A DNA stretch of 22,462 nt from Chara braunii (GCA_003427395.1 BFEA01000134.1:926797-949258); one strand, 5' to 3'. Shown: positions 1 through 9,343, counted from the stretch's first letter. Program-made: numbers and translations. The notes: generated by a model from the sequence alone, not told the origin.

Positions 1-1445
1 GTCCGAAGACGACGGTCTCGTGGGACACATAATAAGTCCTTGCCTCTCGAGTGGAGGAGCAAGTACCCGTCGGCAATGCGATAGTGGCTGGCCGGTGGGT
101 GATCCGAAGATAGTTGCGCATACAACGTGGCGAAGTCCGGATCAGACTCATAGCCCCGGATGAAGTGTTGCTGAAGTTCCTCGTCGAATGCGAAGGCATG
201 ATGTGTCATAGCGCAAAGATCAGGTCTTCGCGAGAGTACATCTGCTGCGCGATTAGAGAGGCCGGGGAGATGTTTCGGTGTGAAGTCAAACTGGTCGATG
301 AAGTACATCCATCGTCCGATCGTGCTACTTACATATCGTGCGTCTTTTAGTAAGTCAGTGGGTTGTTGTCCGTAACCCATGTGAACCTACGACGCCCAAG
401 GAGGAAGTGCCGCCATCGCTTGAGAGCCATCACGAACGCGAGCAGCTCCTTCTTCCTTGCATCATCAAGCGAGTTGATGGGAGGCACTTTGTGGCTGAAA
501 TACTCCACCGGGTGCCAGTCGTCACCGTCGTGTTGTTCCAAGACTGCCCCAATGCCATAGCCGAAAGCGTCGGTTGTCACTCTCGTAGGCAGGGTGGGGT
601 CATAGATGCTAAGGACGGGTGCCATGAGCATGGCCGTCTTAAGTGCTTGGAATGACCGGCGTGCGTCATCATCGAATACGAATGGCACCTTTGGCGATTG
701 TAATCTCGTCATAGGTGCGGCAATCCTTGAGTATCCGGTGATGAATCGCTGATAGTAACCCGCCAACCCCATGAATGAACGAACGTCCGTGGTGTTGGTG
801 GGCTCGGGCCATACGCGGAGGGCCTCCATCTTGTCCGCAAGCGGACGGATGCCTTGCGGCGTCACATAAGGTCCCAAGTACTCCAGCTCCTGCCGCGCGA
901 ATTCGCATTTGTCGCGGTTGGCTTTGTACTTGGTTTGTCGTAGTCGCTCTAAAACGGTGCACATGTGTTCCACATGCTCGTCCAAACTCTAGCTGTACAC
1001 CAGGATGTCGTCGAGGTAGATAAGTACGAATCGATGTAGCATGTGTCGGAACTCCGTTGTCATAGCCGCTTGGAAAGTGGCCGGGGCATTCATAAGGCCA
1101 AATGGCATAACCAGCCATTCGAAGTGCCCATATCTTAAACGCGGTCTTGTAGCAGTCCTCCTTCCGAATCTCGAGTTGGTGATATCCCGACTTGAGGTCC
1201 AGCTTGGAGAAAAACTTGGCGCCGCCCAGCCGTTCGAGAAGTTCGTCGATGCGTGGAAGAGGGTCGGCGTTTCTGATCGTTTGCGCGTTGAGCTTGCGAT
1301 AATCGATGCACAACCGCAAATCCTTGTTCTTCTTCCGGACGAAGAGAACAGGAGCACCGTATGGTGATGAGCTAGGCCGAATCCATCCTTTCTCTAGAAG
1401 GTCGTCGAGTTGTGCCCGTAGCACACTTAACTCTTCCTCGCTCAT
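1..1445 (-). pseudogene. pol: Element A pol, RT - RNase H - start of integrase (broken)
   Basis: This is the reverse transcriptase, RNase H and N-terminal integrase part of pol, which copies element RNA into DNA. It follows in frame from the protease part but is separated by a TGA (1446-1448). Visible RT motifs are [55 protein letters not shown] and the catalytic YLDD ([11 protein letters not shown]). RNase H shows TTDAFGYGIGAVLEQ and the later WVTDNNPL. After RNase H come the conserved tail ending in a DVLSRRPD-like run and an integrase linker ending in LLCVPRDRRLR at the window edge. Breaks: an indel near 1131 just before RYGHFEW, an in-frame TAG at 989-991 directly after the YLDD region, a TAA at 347-349, and a single-base deletion near 333, after which the frame is restored. 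The family is clear; this copy is a pseudogene. Confidence 0.9.
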
Positions 1446-2609
1446 TCAGTAGATGCAATTGCGCGGAGATACGGCCCCGTCCTCGAGGATGATCTCGTGG
1501 CGGATGGGCCGATCCGGTACTACTCCATGCGGGTCTTCGAACACGTCACCGTAGGCGTCGAGAAGCTCGGTGATGCGTGGGTCCGAAGATGAGTCCGTCG
1601 ATGAAGCGTCATGGGGCGGGAGGGCGTGGAGAAAACACACCCCCATCTCCTCGATGTCAACTCTGATGATGGAAGCTCGCATGCTTGCGGCGGACACCAC
1701 GTGGCAGCTGATCGAAGGGTGAGGAGGAGCTACCGTGCATGGGACTAGTACTCCGTTCCGATCACGGACGTGAACGGTGCGGCGGTAGAAGTTCACCGGG
1801 TGATCCTCGCTTCGCAGCCATGACATGCCCAAGATCATGTCGAATTTGGTGTCCAAAATATCGAAGGACACCGCCTCGCTTGCATGCGGGGCAAAGTATA
1901 CGGGGACGTCATCTATACACCGGTCTATTGACTTATGTGTGTGACCGTCTGCCAATGTGACTTGCGTAGGCTGGGACTTCCTTCGGACGCGTGGGCCAAG
2001 GCCGGCGCGTACCATAAAGTCCTGGCTCATGTAGTTGCGAGATGCTCCGCAATCGATCAAAGCGCTGCAGGTCGCCTCTCCGATCTGAATGCATACATAT
2101 AACAATGGTGAGTGGATGCCGTCGTACCGTTGTGTCTTGAACTCGCGGTCGATCTTCGCAATGTAGGCGTGAAGGTCGACAACCTCTACTCCGGCGTCCA
2201 TCAACGGAGTTGGTAATGCAGTGTGCAAGTAATCCCGCAATTGTGCCATGAGCACGTTGCAATGCGGTTTCGGCAATCGACCGGACCAGGGAAGGGGCAT
2301 CCATTGGAAGTCTGCAAATGTCAACGGGTCGAGCTCTTCAAGTCTTGAACATGACGTTGAATCCCCAAGTAGATGGCGGCGAAGTTGTCGAATCGGTTGC
2401 CGATGGTGATGAAACCATGCATGCAGTAGATTGTTGCACGTGGAGTGGTTGGTCCAACGGTGGGACCAAGTGGACAGCATAATCCTCGTAAGTGAACCGA
2501 GGACTTGCGACATGCGCATCCTCCCCAGATGTGTAGGAGGCTGCTAGCAAGGCGGCCGAATCTGGCGGAGTGAGAGGTGGAGTCGCCTCACCTCCTGCGC
2601 GACTCAGTT
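1446..2609 (-). pseudogene. pol: Element A pol, linker and aspartic protease (broken)
   Basis: This is the start of pol, read in the -1 frame relative to gag from the slippery site at 2607-2613. The first part, down to about 2340, is a low-complexity linker (SGEDAHVASPRFTYEDYAV, then VPPLDQPLHVQQ). A one-base shift near 2340 moves the frame into a conserved run beginning LEELDPLTFADFQWMPLPW. The retroviral-type protease follows, with active site ALIDCGASRNYMS (Cys in place of the usual Ser/Thr of D-S/T-G) and a second hallmark, DMILGMSWL, which is the typical hydrophobic-hydrophobic-G flap partner. Its end, PDRPIRHEIILEDGAV, is the usual lead-in to RT. The TGA at 1446-1448 sits where the family normally has an Arg before MSEEEL, so a CGA-to-TGA transition is the likely cause. 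Confidence 0.85.
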
Positions 2610-2613
2610 TCCC
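2604..2613 (-). promoter_or_regulatory. Candidate -1 ribosomal frameshift site, element A gag/pol
   Basis: On the minus strand the gag codons read TCG GGA AAC TGA. The heptamer G GGA AAC fits the X XXY YYZ rule for -1 slippage and touches the gag stop. Slipping back one base gives GGG AAA CTG AGT and enters a frame that is open for about 90 codons into the pol linker. A perfect 7-bp inverted repeat (GAGTCGC / GCGACTC) starts one base after the heptamer. The heptamer and frame relationship are seen directly; function is inferred. Confidence 0.65.
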
Positions 2614-3644
2614 GAGTTAATACGAGGCCGAACATCCTCCTTGCCTTGATCAGGGCATTGGGAGGTCTTGTGCTTGGTGCTGTTGCACCAATCGCAGCAG
2701 TCGTAGCGGCCGCGCCACTTGTATTCCGCCTCGGTCAAGTGAAACTTGACCCATGAAATCTTATCCTTCAGATCTGCGACGTCGACGTCGTGGACGGTTG
2801 CCAGGTGGCTTAACCAGATCTGGCATCCGCCCTTTGAGTTGAGAAACAGGGCGCCAATGTACGCGTGCTTGGCGACGAACAGAATCCGAAGTTGCGTTGT
2901 AAAGCCCTCCCACCAGAGGACCGGGTCTTGATGCATGTAGTCATCGAACTTCTCAATTTGGAATGTCGGCATCTTATAATGCGTTGTGCTGTTGCCATCC
3001 TTGTTAGGCAGCTGCAGTTGCTGGACCTCGGTCTTCAAGGTGTCTGGCTGTTTGTTGATGGTGGTTGGCGCAGCGAAGGTGCTGATGTCGCCGAGCATTG
3101 CAACGACGTGGTCGACGCGTTGCTCTAGCTGGCGGGCAGAGGGTGCACTGCTGCTCTCGCCAGCCTCCGGTCTTGGTGCAACTTGCTCCAAGTCCTGCAT
3201 ACGGGAATCAAGTGTCCGTGCTGCATCCTCTTGCTGAGCCTTATGGTTCCGCATGGCCCGCTGCAGGTGGTTACAAGTGTAGACCAACCGAGTCACGAGT
3301 TTGGCCATGAATTCCTTGTGCTGCTCCTCTGGTGTCGCGTCGTCGTGCTCCTCGGATGGTTCAAAGTGCCAAAACTTGAGCCTTTAGATGCTGGTGGCTT
3401 CATGCCGCTGTAGCAGATCCTGGGCTTCCTTGCGGCGTGCCTGGGTATCTACGTCTGCTTTGGCCTGAAGCCGCTGCTTCTCAGTTGTTTCCGCCGCTTC
3501 AGCCTGTAGGCGGAGAGCCTCGGCTGCTAGCTGGCGCTGTTCCTCAGCCGCGATTAGTGCGAGCTAAGTTTCAAAACGCTGTCGGTACTTGGCAATGGAC
3601 TCATTTGCCAGTTGGCCTAGCATGCCCAGAACTGAGCCCGTCAT
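2604..3644 (-). pseudogene. gag: Element A gag (capsid and CCHC nucleocapsid, broken)
   Basis: Gag forms the virus-like particle and binds element RNA. I place the start at the ATG at 3644-3642 (MTGSVLGMLGQLANESIA). The N-terminal half is a Gln/Glu/Ala-rich predicted coiled coil (AAEEQRQLAAEALRLQAEA). The capsid-like part has FDDYMHQDPVLWWEGFTTQL, a retrotransposon-gag type motif. The nucleocapsid knuckle CDWCNSTKHKTSQC is a perfect C-x2-C-x4-H-x4-C. Gag ends NSGN-TGA at 2604-2606, straight after a GGGAAAC heptamer. In-frame stops are TAG at 3564-3566 and TAA at 3384-3386. The distance from the WWEGF motif to the knuckle is only about 70 residues, much shorter than usual, and I infer an internal deletion joining DKISW to VKFHL. 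Confidence 0.85.
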
Positions 3645-3658
3645 GGTGGCGGGGCACT

Positions 3659-3723
3659 GCTGACGTGGTACTGTGGCTGACGTGGCACTGCTGACGTGGC
3701 ACTGTTGCTGACGTGGCACTGTG
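3659..3723. repeat. Minisatellite, 4 copies of a 14-17 bp unit
   Basis: GCTGACGTGG begins at 3659, 3676, 3690 and 3707. Units are GCTGACGTGGCACT with an optional 3-base tail. The array sits immediately upstream of the gag start of element A. Confidence 0.9.
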
Positions 3724-3942
3724 CCAACCTGGAAATGCATGCAAAGGGGTGGGTGGGAGGGAAAACGCAGGTAGGGAACCAACCCAACAATACTTTCCTC
3801 CCGGCCCTAATCAACAGATTAAAAAAATAATAATAATAATAATAAAAAAGGGCTACTTCCTTTTTTTTTTCTTTTTTTTTTGTATATTTGTCGATCTGTT
3901 ATGAGTGAGACATGTCAGAAGAGTACTATGAGCGAGATCTAG

Positions 3943-4412
3943 GCTAGGTTCCGCAAAGTTTCGGCTTTCACAAAATGCGATCTTGAAAAAAAAAAAATTG
4001 CGAAATAGAGTAGAGATGCGATTTCAGAAAAGAACTAAATCCAGTTTCTGAGAATATGGCAACCTCCGAATATGCCTAACGAAATGTTGGTAGGCTTCGC
4101 AAGATTTCGGTTTTCAAAAAAAAATTGCGAGATAGAATGGAAATTTGATTTTCAGAAAAGAATAAATCCGGTTTCCGAGAATATGACCACTTCTATCGTT
4201 ATCCTATTATGCCTAGAAAACGAAATGTTAACATCAAAAATTTTCAGCTATGTATGCAAATATCAGAGAAACGAAATGCTACTATCAGGAATTTTCAGAC
4301 AAACGAAATGCGATTATCAGAAATTTTCAGATATTAGTTGCGTGAAAACGAAATACTAATATCAGAAATTTCAGGTAAAACGAAATGCGATTATCAGAAA
4401 TTTTCAGATAGT
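3943..4412. repeat. Tandem, diverged AT-rich repeats in element A leader
   Basis: Two copies of a roughly 145-bp unit share TTCCGCAA/TTCGCAA, poly-A, TTGCGAAATAGA, TTTCAGAAAAGAA and AATCCGGTTTC-like words. They are followed by about five copies of a roughly 30-40 bp unit carrying ACGAAATGCGATTATCAGAA and ATTTTCAG. Confidence 0.75.
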
Positions 4413-4522
4413 TGTTGCGAGAAAAAATTTTAGAGATTTGACGAAGTCCTACTTGATTTACTAATGAGTAATCAATAGAAAGCTGGCTACTTGATTGAGC
4501 GGGTCCTCTGAATGAGAGGTCC

Positions 4523-4534
4523 GCTCCGATACCA
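4523..4534 (-). other. Primer binding site of element A (tRNA-iMet-like)
   Basis: The minus strand reads TGGTATCGGAGC three bases after an LTR end in ...GCAACA. The land-plant initiator-Met PBS is TGGTATCAGAGC, so there is one mismatch. Element B carries the same 12 bases, which supports a real PBS. Confidence 0.85.
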
Positions 4535-4537
4535 AAC

Positions 4538-5429
4538 TGTTGCATACTGTAAAGGTGCAGACCAGAACAAGAACCGACCTCTCTAACAAAGTACAAGATA
4601 GCGCAGCGGAAAACTTAGATACCGATGATCCGAACAATCAATATTGCAATGCAGCCTTAAACATACATCATCATCATCACTCCATGGTGTGAAGGGGTCT
4701 GGCGCTCACACAGGAAGAATGCGCCAGCCCCAACCATACACAGACGAAGAAGAGGGGCGTTAGACGAAGAAGAGGGGAAGATGGGAATGTCGTCAACACC
4801 AAGTCTTCGGCACAGGCCCAAATAGTCCCTGTCAAAATGTCTGAATCCTAATGTCGAGTCTGGATCCAATGTCGTCAAGTCTCAAGTCATTACTCTCTCT
4901 CTGTCGTAGTCTGTTGATACTGAGAAGTCGGGTGGTGAGAGGGGAAGAAGAGATGGTGGACTTAGAAGAGGAAGAAGAAGAACTCTCTCTCTCTCTCTCT
5001 CAGTCCGGTACTAACCTGTGAAGTTGGCGCCTTGATGCAGGTACCTCGAAGATGGAGCTGGAGCTATGGCGCCACAGGTAAGTCTCACTGGCCTCCGCCA
5101 GCCATCTCTCCCAATACTACTACTACCACCTACTAGCGCCCAGCGCTGAAGACTACTGCTATGGCTACTAGCGCCCAGCGCTGAAGACTACTGCTAGCGC
5201 TAAGCTACTCCTGCAGCGCTCCTCTTGAGTGTTGCGGCCGAATCCTGAAGACTACTTCTGCCATCTGTCCAACTACCTACCCGAGAAGTGCATGGGAACT
5301 CCCTATGTACTACTCGGCCTGCCTCCTAACTGCAAGGCGAGGCAGTCCAGGAGGCTGCTCTTGCCAATGCCGAAGGGAGTCANGGGCTGCCGCTGCAGCT
5401 CCTGCTTGAGGCTGTCGTGGGAACAGGCT
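4538..5429 (-). repeat. Putative 5' LTR of element A (outer boundary unresolved)
   Basis: The inner edge is clear: on the minus strand it ends ...GTATGCAACA three bases before the PBS. The partner LTR is outside the window, so the outer edge cannot be fixed. The stretch contains a 20-bp-period duplication (AGACGAAGAAGAGGGG at 4742 and 4762), a (CT)n run at about 4981-5001 (GA-rich in the element's own sense), and a 35-bp-period duplication (5130-5161 and 5165-5196). Confidence 0.55.
5130..5196. repeat. 35-bp-period direct duplication
   Basis: A 32-bp word starting CTACTAGCGCCCAGCGCTGA occurs at 5130 and again at 5165. It lies inside the presumed LTR of element A and includes repeated AGCGCT hexamers. 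Confidence 0.9.
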
Positions 5430-5699
5430 AAAGATAGCCTGTTCCGAAAACCCTGGTTTTGTGCCTGACTGTTAGGACAGGTCGATCTTATGAGGGCCCG
5501 AAAGTGGCCTTCCATTTCAAGCTGAAAAGCCTCAGGGCTGAAAAACCCTGTTTTAGGCCGAAACGACATAGGGCCTGCAAACCCTCGTTTTTCGGTCTTT
5601 CAGGCTGAAACAGGGGCCTGTAAGCCCTTATTTCTAGGCTTTTAGGCTGGGAATGCGGGACGGGCCCTGCACGCCTGTGTGGCTACGCAGTATGCCACA
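5430..5699. repeat. Imperfect short repeats between elements A and B
   Basis: No gene is visible. Several diverged copies of a GGGCCTGYAARCCCT-TTTT theme occur (for example 5522-5560, 5571-5600 and 5606-5635), each followed by AGGCTGAAA- or AGGCCGAAA-like words. The one ambiguous base of the window (N at 5383) lies just upstream. Confidence 0.5.
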
Positions 5700-6196
5700 T
5701 TGGGGGTGGTGACCGCCATAGCTGCCGGTTCTTCGTCAGAGTTGTTCAGCGGCACTGAAGACTTCATCGCAGGATCAATTCTTCATCTGGGTGGTTGGCG
5801 CTGGCCTCTGGGTGGTTGGCGCTGGCCTCTGGGAGGCCATTCGGGCGCTACTAACTGGGTGTAGGGTAGAGAAAGGAGTGTGAGGTTCCGAGAGTGGCGA
5901 GATACTGGAACAAACTTTGTAACGACTTTTGGTTACTTGGCTCATCAGTCTGTATTCCAATTGTTATCCTCGCAGGCTCTTTCTTGTGACTGGTTGCTGG
6001 GAGTATCGTCAGAGAGTGAGAAACACTTTGTGTCCTCTCCCCATCTGTGCATGGTTGTGCTTCCGCTATCTACTCTGATTTGTGTGCAGTTTGGACTTTG
6101 TCTCCTCTCCCCCTTCTCTTGTGCATGTATGGGCGTGTATGAGATTGTCTGTGTGTGAGTGGCGGTAAAAATCGTCAGACAACCAAGATCATAACA
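5700..6196 (+). repeat. 5' LTR of element B
   Basis: It matches 13618-14101 and ends ...AAGATCATAACA, two bases before the PBS. It contains a 21-bp tandem duplication (5786-5806 and 5807-5827) absent from the 3' copy. Similarity to the 3' copy stops at TTGGGGG (5700), so either this is the LTR edge or the outer part has been replaced. Confidence 0.85.
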
Positions 6197-6198
6197 GT

Positions 6199-6210
6199 TG
6201 GTATCGGAGC
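6199..6210 (+). other. Primer binding site of element B (tRNA-iMet-like)
   Basis: TGGTATCGGAGC starts two bases after the LTR end. It is identical to the 12-base site of element A and one base different from the land-plant tRNA-iMet PBS. Confidence 0.88.
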
Positions 6211-7742
6211 TGGGATTGGAATTGGAGCACTGAGGGTTGAGTGCAAAGGGCATCTTCTTCATCATGGCGATATATTGGCGAGAGTTTCATAGCCATTCAT
6301 CTTCCCTAGTACTGAGTCAGTAGGGAAAAAGATTTCAAGTGGTGGATTCAGGAGTTCAGTGCTTGCACCGAGCAAGCGCACTGAGCCTGTCAGGGCGCTG
6401 GTCTGGAAAGTGGCGAGAACAGGGTCAATTCGCCATAGCCAACCCTGAGGGTACTGTTGCGAAGTACCCCTGAGTGGCGAATTACCCCTGGAGACTTCAG
6501 GGATTGTTGAGCGGCTTCATCCCTGAGCAGCGCTGAGGGAGATTGACAGTCTGTGTCAATCTCAGGATGAAATAACCCCATCTGGGGCTATTTATAGCAT
6601 CAACGGATCTCAGGTCCTGTGGCGAGATTTTCATCAGTTGGCGATTTGGGTGCCACAGGGTCAGATTCAGTGAATCTGACTAAAGGGAGTGAAGCGCTTC
6701 AGGATCGTGATGAGGATCGACAAGTTTGAAGCAGTTCTGTGTGTGGGACAGTGAGGAAGGAGCTCTGGAAGAACGTGGCGAGATGAGGGTTTCAGTCTGC
6801 CATAACCAGATCTTCATCAACCTTTGCCAGATACTCTAAAAGTGAGTCCGTTCCATGCACCTACCTATATAGCGATTCAGATAGGATTAGATTAGTCAGT
6901 AATCATGGTCTATCAGTCTATCAGTGACTGGATGTGAAAATCGCAGACTGCATGACAGCCATAGCCATCTCTCCCCTACCTTCCTCTGCTCAATTCTAAC
7001 CCTCTGTTTACTCTTTTGTATCCAAAATTGTTATGTGACTGCTTTACAGTATTGCGCTGGATCTTGGATGTTCAAATTGTGAATCCTGTACTGGAAAAGT
7101 AGTGATACAGTGAATTGTAGTTTTGCGCTGAATCTATTTACAGCCTTTGCTACCTAGGGCCAGTCATAACTTCAATTATGTCCGTCAGAATTTGAGTTTA
7201 TCAGTCCCCAGTGAAACGCAATCCAAAAATAGGCTATCCTGCAGAAGTGCTTGATTGGATTTCCAGTATATCACTGGAAACACTGAATACTGCACTTCGC
7301 CATATCCTAGGGTATGGCCGCCAGAGTCATCAGGGCTGAAAACTGAGTTTGAGCTAGGATTCAGGGTTTCTGACTGAATCGCTTTGCTTGTCTGATCTTT
7401 CTAGTCTGTACTTGCCATGTTCTATCATTCCCACTGACAACTCTTGTTTTCTAGTGGGCTTTGGAAATCTACTGTTTCTTTGGAAGAGTAGTGAACTGTG
7501 TTTACTAACTCCAGTGTGGTGCAAGGTCAGTAAAAGGAAATCGTGTGGTTGATTTTGTTGGACTAACTGTCTATCTGACCCCTGACCCCAGAGAAACAGT
7601 TCCAACCCAAACCGTTTGTTTCCCAATCACCCACCAGACTTCTGTGTATGAGTTGGCAGTGATTTCTAAGTACCTGAAGGGATCCATACATCGCTGCATA
7701 CTCTCTGTTGTTTGTCTATTTTGTGTGTTCTGAAAGCAGAAA
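6211..7742 (+). other. Element B leader, non-coding, about 1.5 kb
   Basis: No credible ORF exists between the PBS and the gag start. It holds a two-tier inverted repeat at 6427-6483 and repeated GGCGA(G) and CCATAG words. A TATTTATAG box-like string occurs at about 6588. The length is generous for a gypsy leader, and I see no gene in it. Confidence 0.7.
6427..6483 (+). other. Two-tier hairpin in element B leader
   Basis: Outer arms AATTCGCCA (6427-6435) and TGGCGAATT (6475-6483) are perfectly complementary. Inside them GGGTACT (6449-6455) pairs with AGTACCC (6463-6469) around a 7-base loop. It lies about 220 bases after the PBS, where retroelement packaging or dimerisation structures are often found; that role is speculation. 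Confidence 0.6.
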
Positions 7743-9343
7743 ATGGTTGATCCAGGCGCTCAGCAGCAGCCACAGGTGGAAGTGGTCATGAAGGTGGAAG
7801 GTGCACAATCTTCTACCTCCACTCCTACTACCCCTCTGACTGCTACTCAACGGCGGAAGAAGGAGATTCAGGAAAGGCTACAACAAGAATAGGCCCTGCT
7901 TGATGAGTTGGAGAGACAGAAGGCAACCGAGCTAGAGGCTGCAAAGATGCTTCGCGACAGGAGTATCTGTTGGAGCAGCTAGTGTCTGATGAGCGTTGTG
8001 CACAGGTGACTAGGAACCTGGCGGAATGGGCCATTCTAGAACACAAAACCACCAGTTCCTATTTCACTAACTGGGATGACCGTATTGGTCGTCTGGAGCA
8101 CAGGGTGGATGACCTGGCAGTTCAGCAGTCCAAGATCCTGACAGCAATCCACGACCTGACTGCTCAGCTGACAGCAGCCAAACTGATTGCTCCCCTGTCT
8201 CCTGTCCTCTCAGCGAAACCCAAACCTTCCTCTTCTCCCTCTTCAACCCCTTCTGGTTCACGCCATTCTTCCCCTTCACCACCTCCTTCCCAAAAATTTA
8301 CAGCCCGACCATCTTATGCATTTGTTGTTGCAGGAGACCAGAGGGGTCCCAAGATCCCAGCTCCCAACAAGTTCAGAGGGGATGACCCAATGACCGATGT
8401 TGGGGACAGGGCTGTTGGGACCAAATCCTACTTGAGGGGCTTCGTCTGTGCAGAACAGACTAAGGTGGCCACGATTCTGGGACTGCTGGAGGGACCCGCC
8501 TTGAAGTGGGCCACCTCAACTTCCAGCAGTCTGCAACAGTCCATGGGGGACTGGGCTTTTGGGTTGGGGATGGACAAACTTCTGCAGGCCCTAGAGGATC
8601 GCTTTGCAGACAAGGAGCGGGCCCGCAAAGCTGCTGACAAGATTGCTTGCTTGGGGCAGCAGCGCTACAGCGGTACCCTGCAAGCCTTGTTTGCAGAGTT
8701 CGAGCAGCTCACCTCTACCCCTGGGTTGGTCATGTCTACAGATGATTTGCTGACCAACTTCTGCAGGGCAGCGCCTGAGAAGTTTATTGTGGCATTGTAC
8801 ATCGCTGGGGGCAAAGACTGGAGATCCTTTGGCCGCGCAGCCCTGGATATGGAGGCCAAACTTCATGTCTAGGCCCCCTCCTCTGACAGGAGGAAAGGTG
8901 CCTTCCCTCGTGGTGGTAGAAAGGGAAAGGCAACCTTCACACATGCAGGATCTGCGTCAGCCTCTGATTCAGATTCCCAGGCTGATACACCATCAGCTGG
9001 GACTGGATCCGCTGCTGAGACAGATGTTGCAGCGGCCCTAACTCAGGCTGTTTTGGGAGTTCTGCAGCGGCAAAAGAAGTTCACTCCTACCACAACCTCA
9101 GCCAGTGCAAAGGGGAAGGATAAGGGACATCGACCTTCCTCCTCCCAGCGCCCTAACCTGCCCAAAGACGTCCACATGCCAGCTGACCCACTCAATCCCT
9201 CCACTCTCCCCTGGCATGACCTCAAGATCCAGGAGGGAGTGTGGAAAAGAAGAAAGGAGAGAGATGTCTCCCTGCGATGTGAGGGACAACACTTCTTGAA
9301 GAACTGCCCCTACATGCCAGGCCCAAGACAGCCAAAAAACTGA
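7743..9343 (+). pseudogene. gag: Element B gag (capsid and nucleocapsid, broken)
   Basis: I take the ATG at 7743 (MVDPGAQQQPQVEVVMK) as the start. A charged coiled coil follows (RRKKEIQERLQQE ... LLDELERQKATELEAAK). An in-frame TAG (7890-7892) sits where QQE-stop-ALL suggests an original Gln (CAG). A one-base deletion near 7950 moves the frame to EYLLEQLVSDERCAQ. The capsid-like domain runs from about 8350 to 8870: NKFRGDDPMTD, LGLLEGPALKWAT and LLQALEDRFADKERARKAAD. A second TAG (8870-8872) interrupts before a basic, Ser/Asp-rich region. The nucleocapsid knuckle is degenerate (SLRCEGQHFLKNC has lost its first Cys). Gag ends QPKN-TGA at 9341-9343, immediately after an AAAAAAC heptamer. Confidence 0.85.
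9334..9343 (+). promoter_or_regulatory. Candidate -1 ribosomal frameshift site, element B gag/pol
   Basis: The gag codons read CCA AAA AAC TGA. A AAA AAC is one of the best-known -1 slippery heptamers (used, for example, at retroviral gag-pro junctions) and it touches the gag stop. The -1 frame then reads AAA AAA CTG AAA CAG and stays open for about 85 codons, whereas the zero frame hits further stops. Element A has the same arrangement with GGGAAAC. Confidence 0.7.

Larger units (their letters stand above)
3645..4522 (-). other. Element A leader (5' untranslated region), AT-rich and repetitive
   Basis: This lies between the primer binding site and the gag start, with no credible ORF. It contains four copies of a GCTGACGTGGCACT(GTN) unit at 3659-3723 (spacings 17, 14 and 17), a (TAA)n/poly-A and poly-T patch at about 3819-3881, a diverged tandem duplication of roughly 145 bp (about 3943-4060 against 4092-4190), and a tandem cluster with the theme ACGAAATG...ATCAGAAATTTTCAG at about 4215-4412. 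Confidence 0.7.
1..5429 (-). mobile_element. Element A: Ty3/gypsy LTR retrotransposon, decayed, truncated by window edge
   Basis: On the minus strand the order is LTR, primer binding site, leader, gag with CCHC knuckle, protease, RT, RNase H, start of integrase, which is the Metaviridae (Ty3/gypsy) order. The rest of integrase and the other LTR lie beyond position 1. The outer end of the visible LTR is not determined, so 5429 is only where a different repeat block begins. The coding frame is broken at least eight times (stops near 3564, 3384, 1446, 989 and 347; frameshifts near 2340, 1131 and 333), so this copy is not autonomous. The proteins closely resemble, from memory, an abundant gypsy family of Chara braunii; a database search would settle this. 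Confidence 0.9.

Noticed and set aside
114-655. Plus-strand ORFs at the left edge
   Set aside because: They are antisense to the clearly coding RNase H region of element A.
5229-5569. Short ORFs around the N at 5383
   Set aside because: They cross an ambiguous base and diverged repeats and show no domain.
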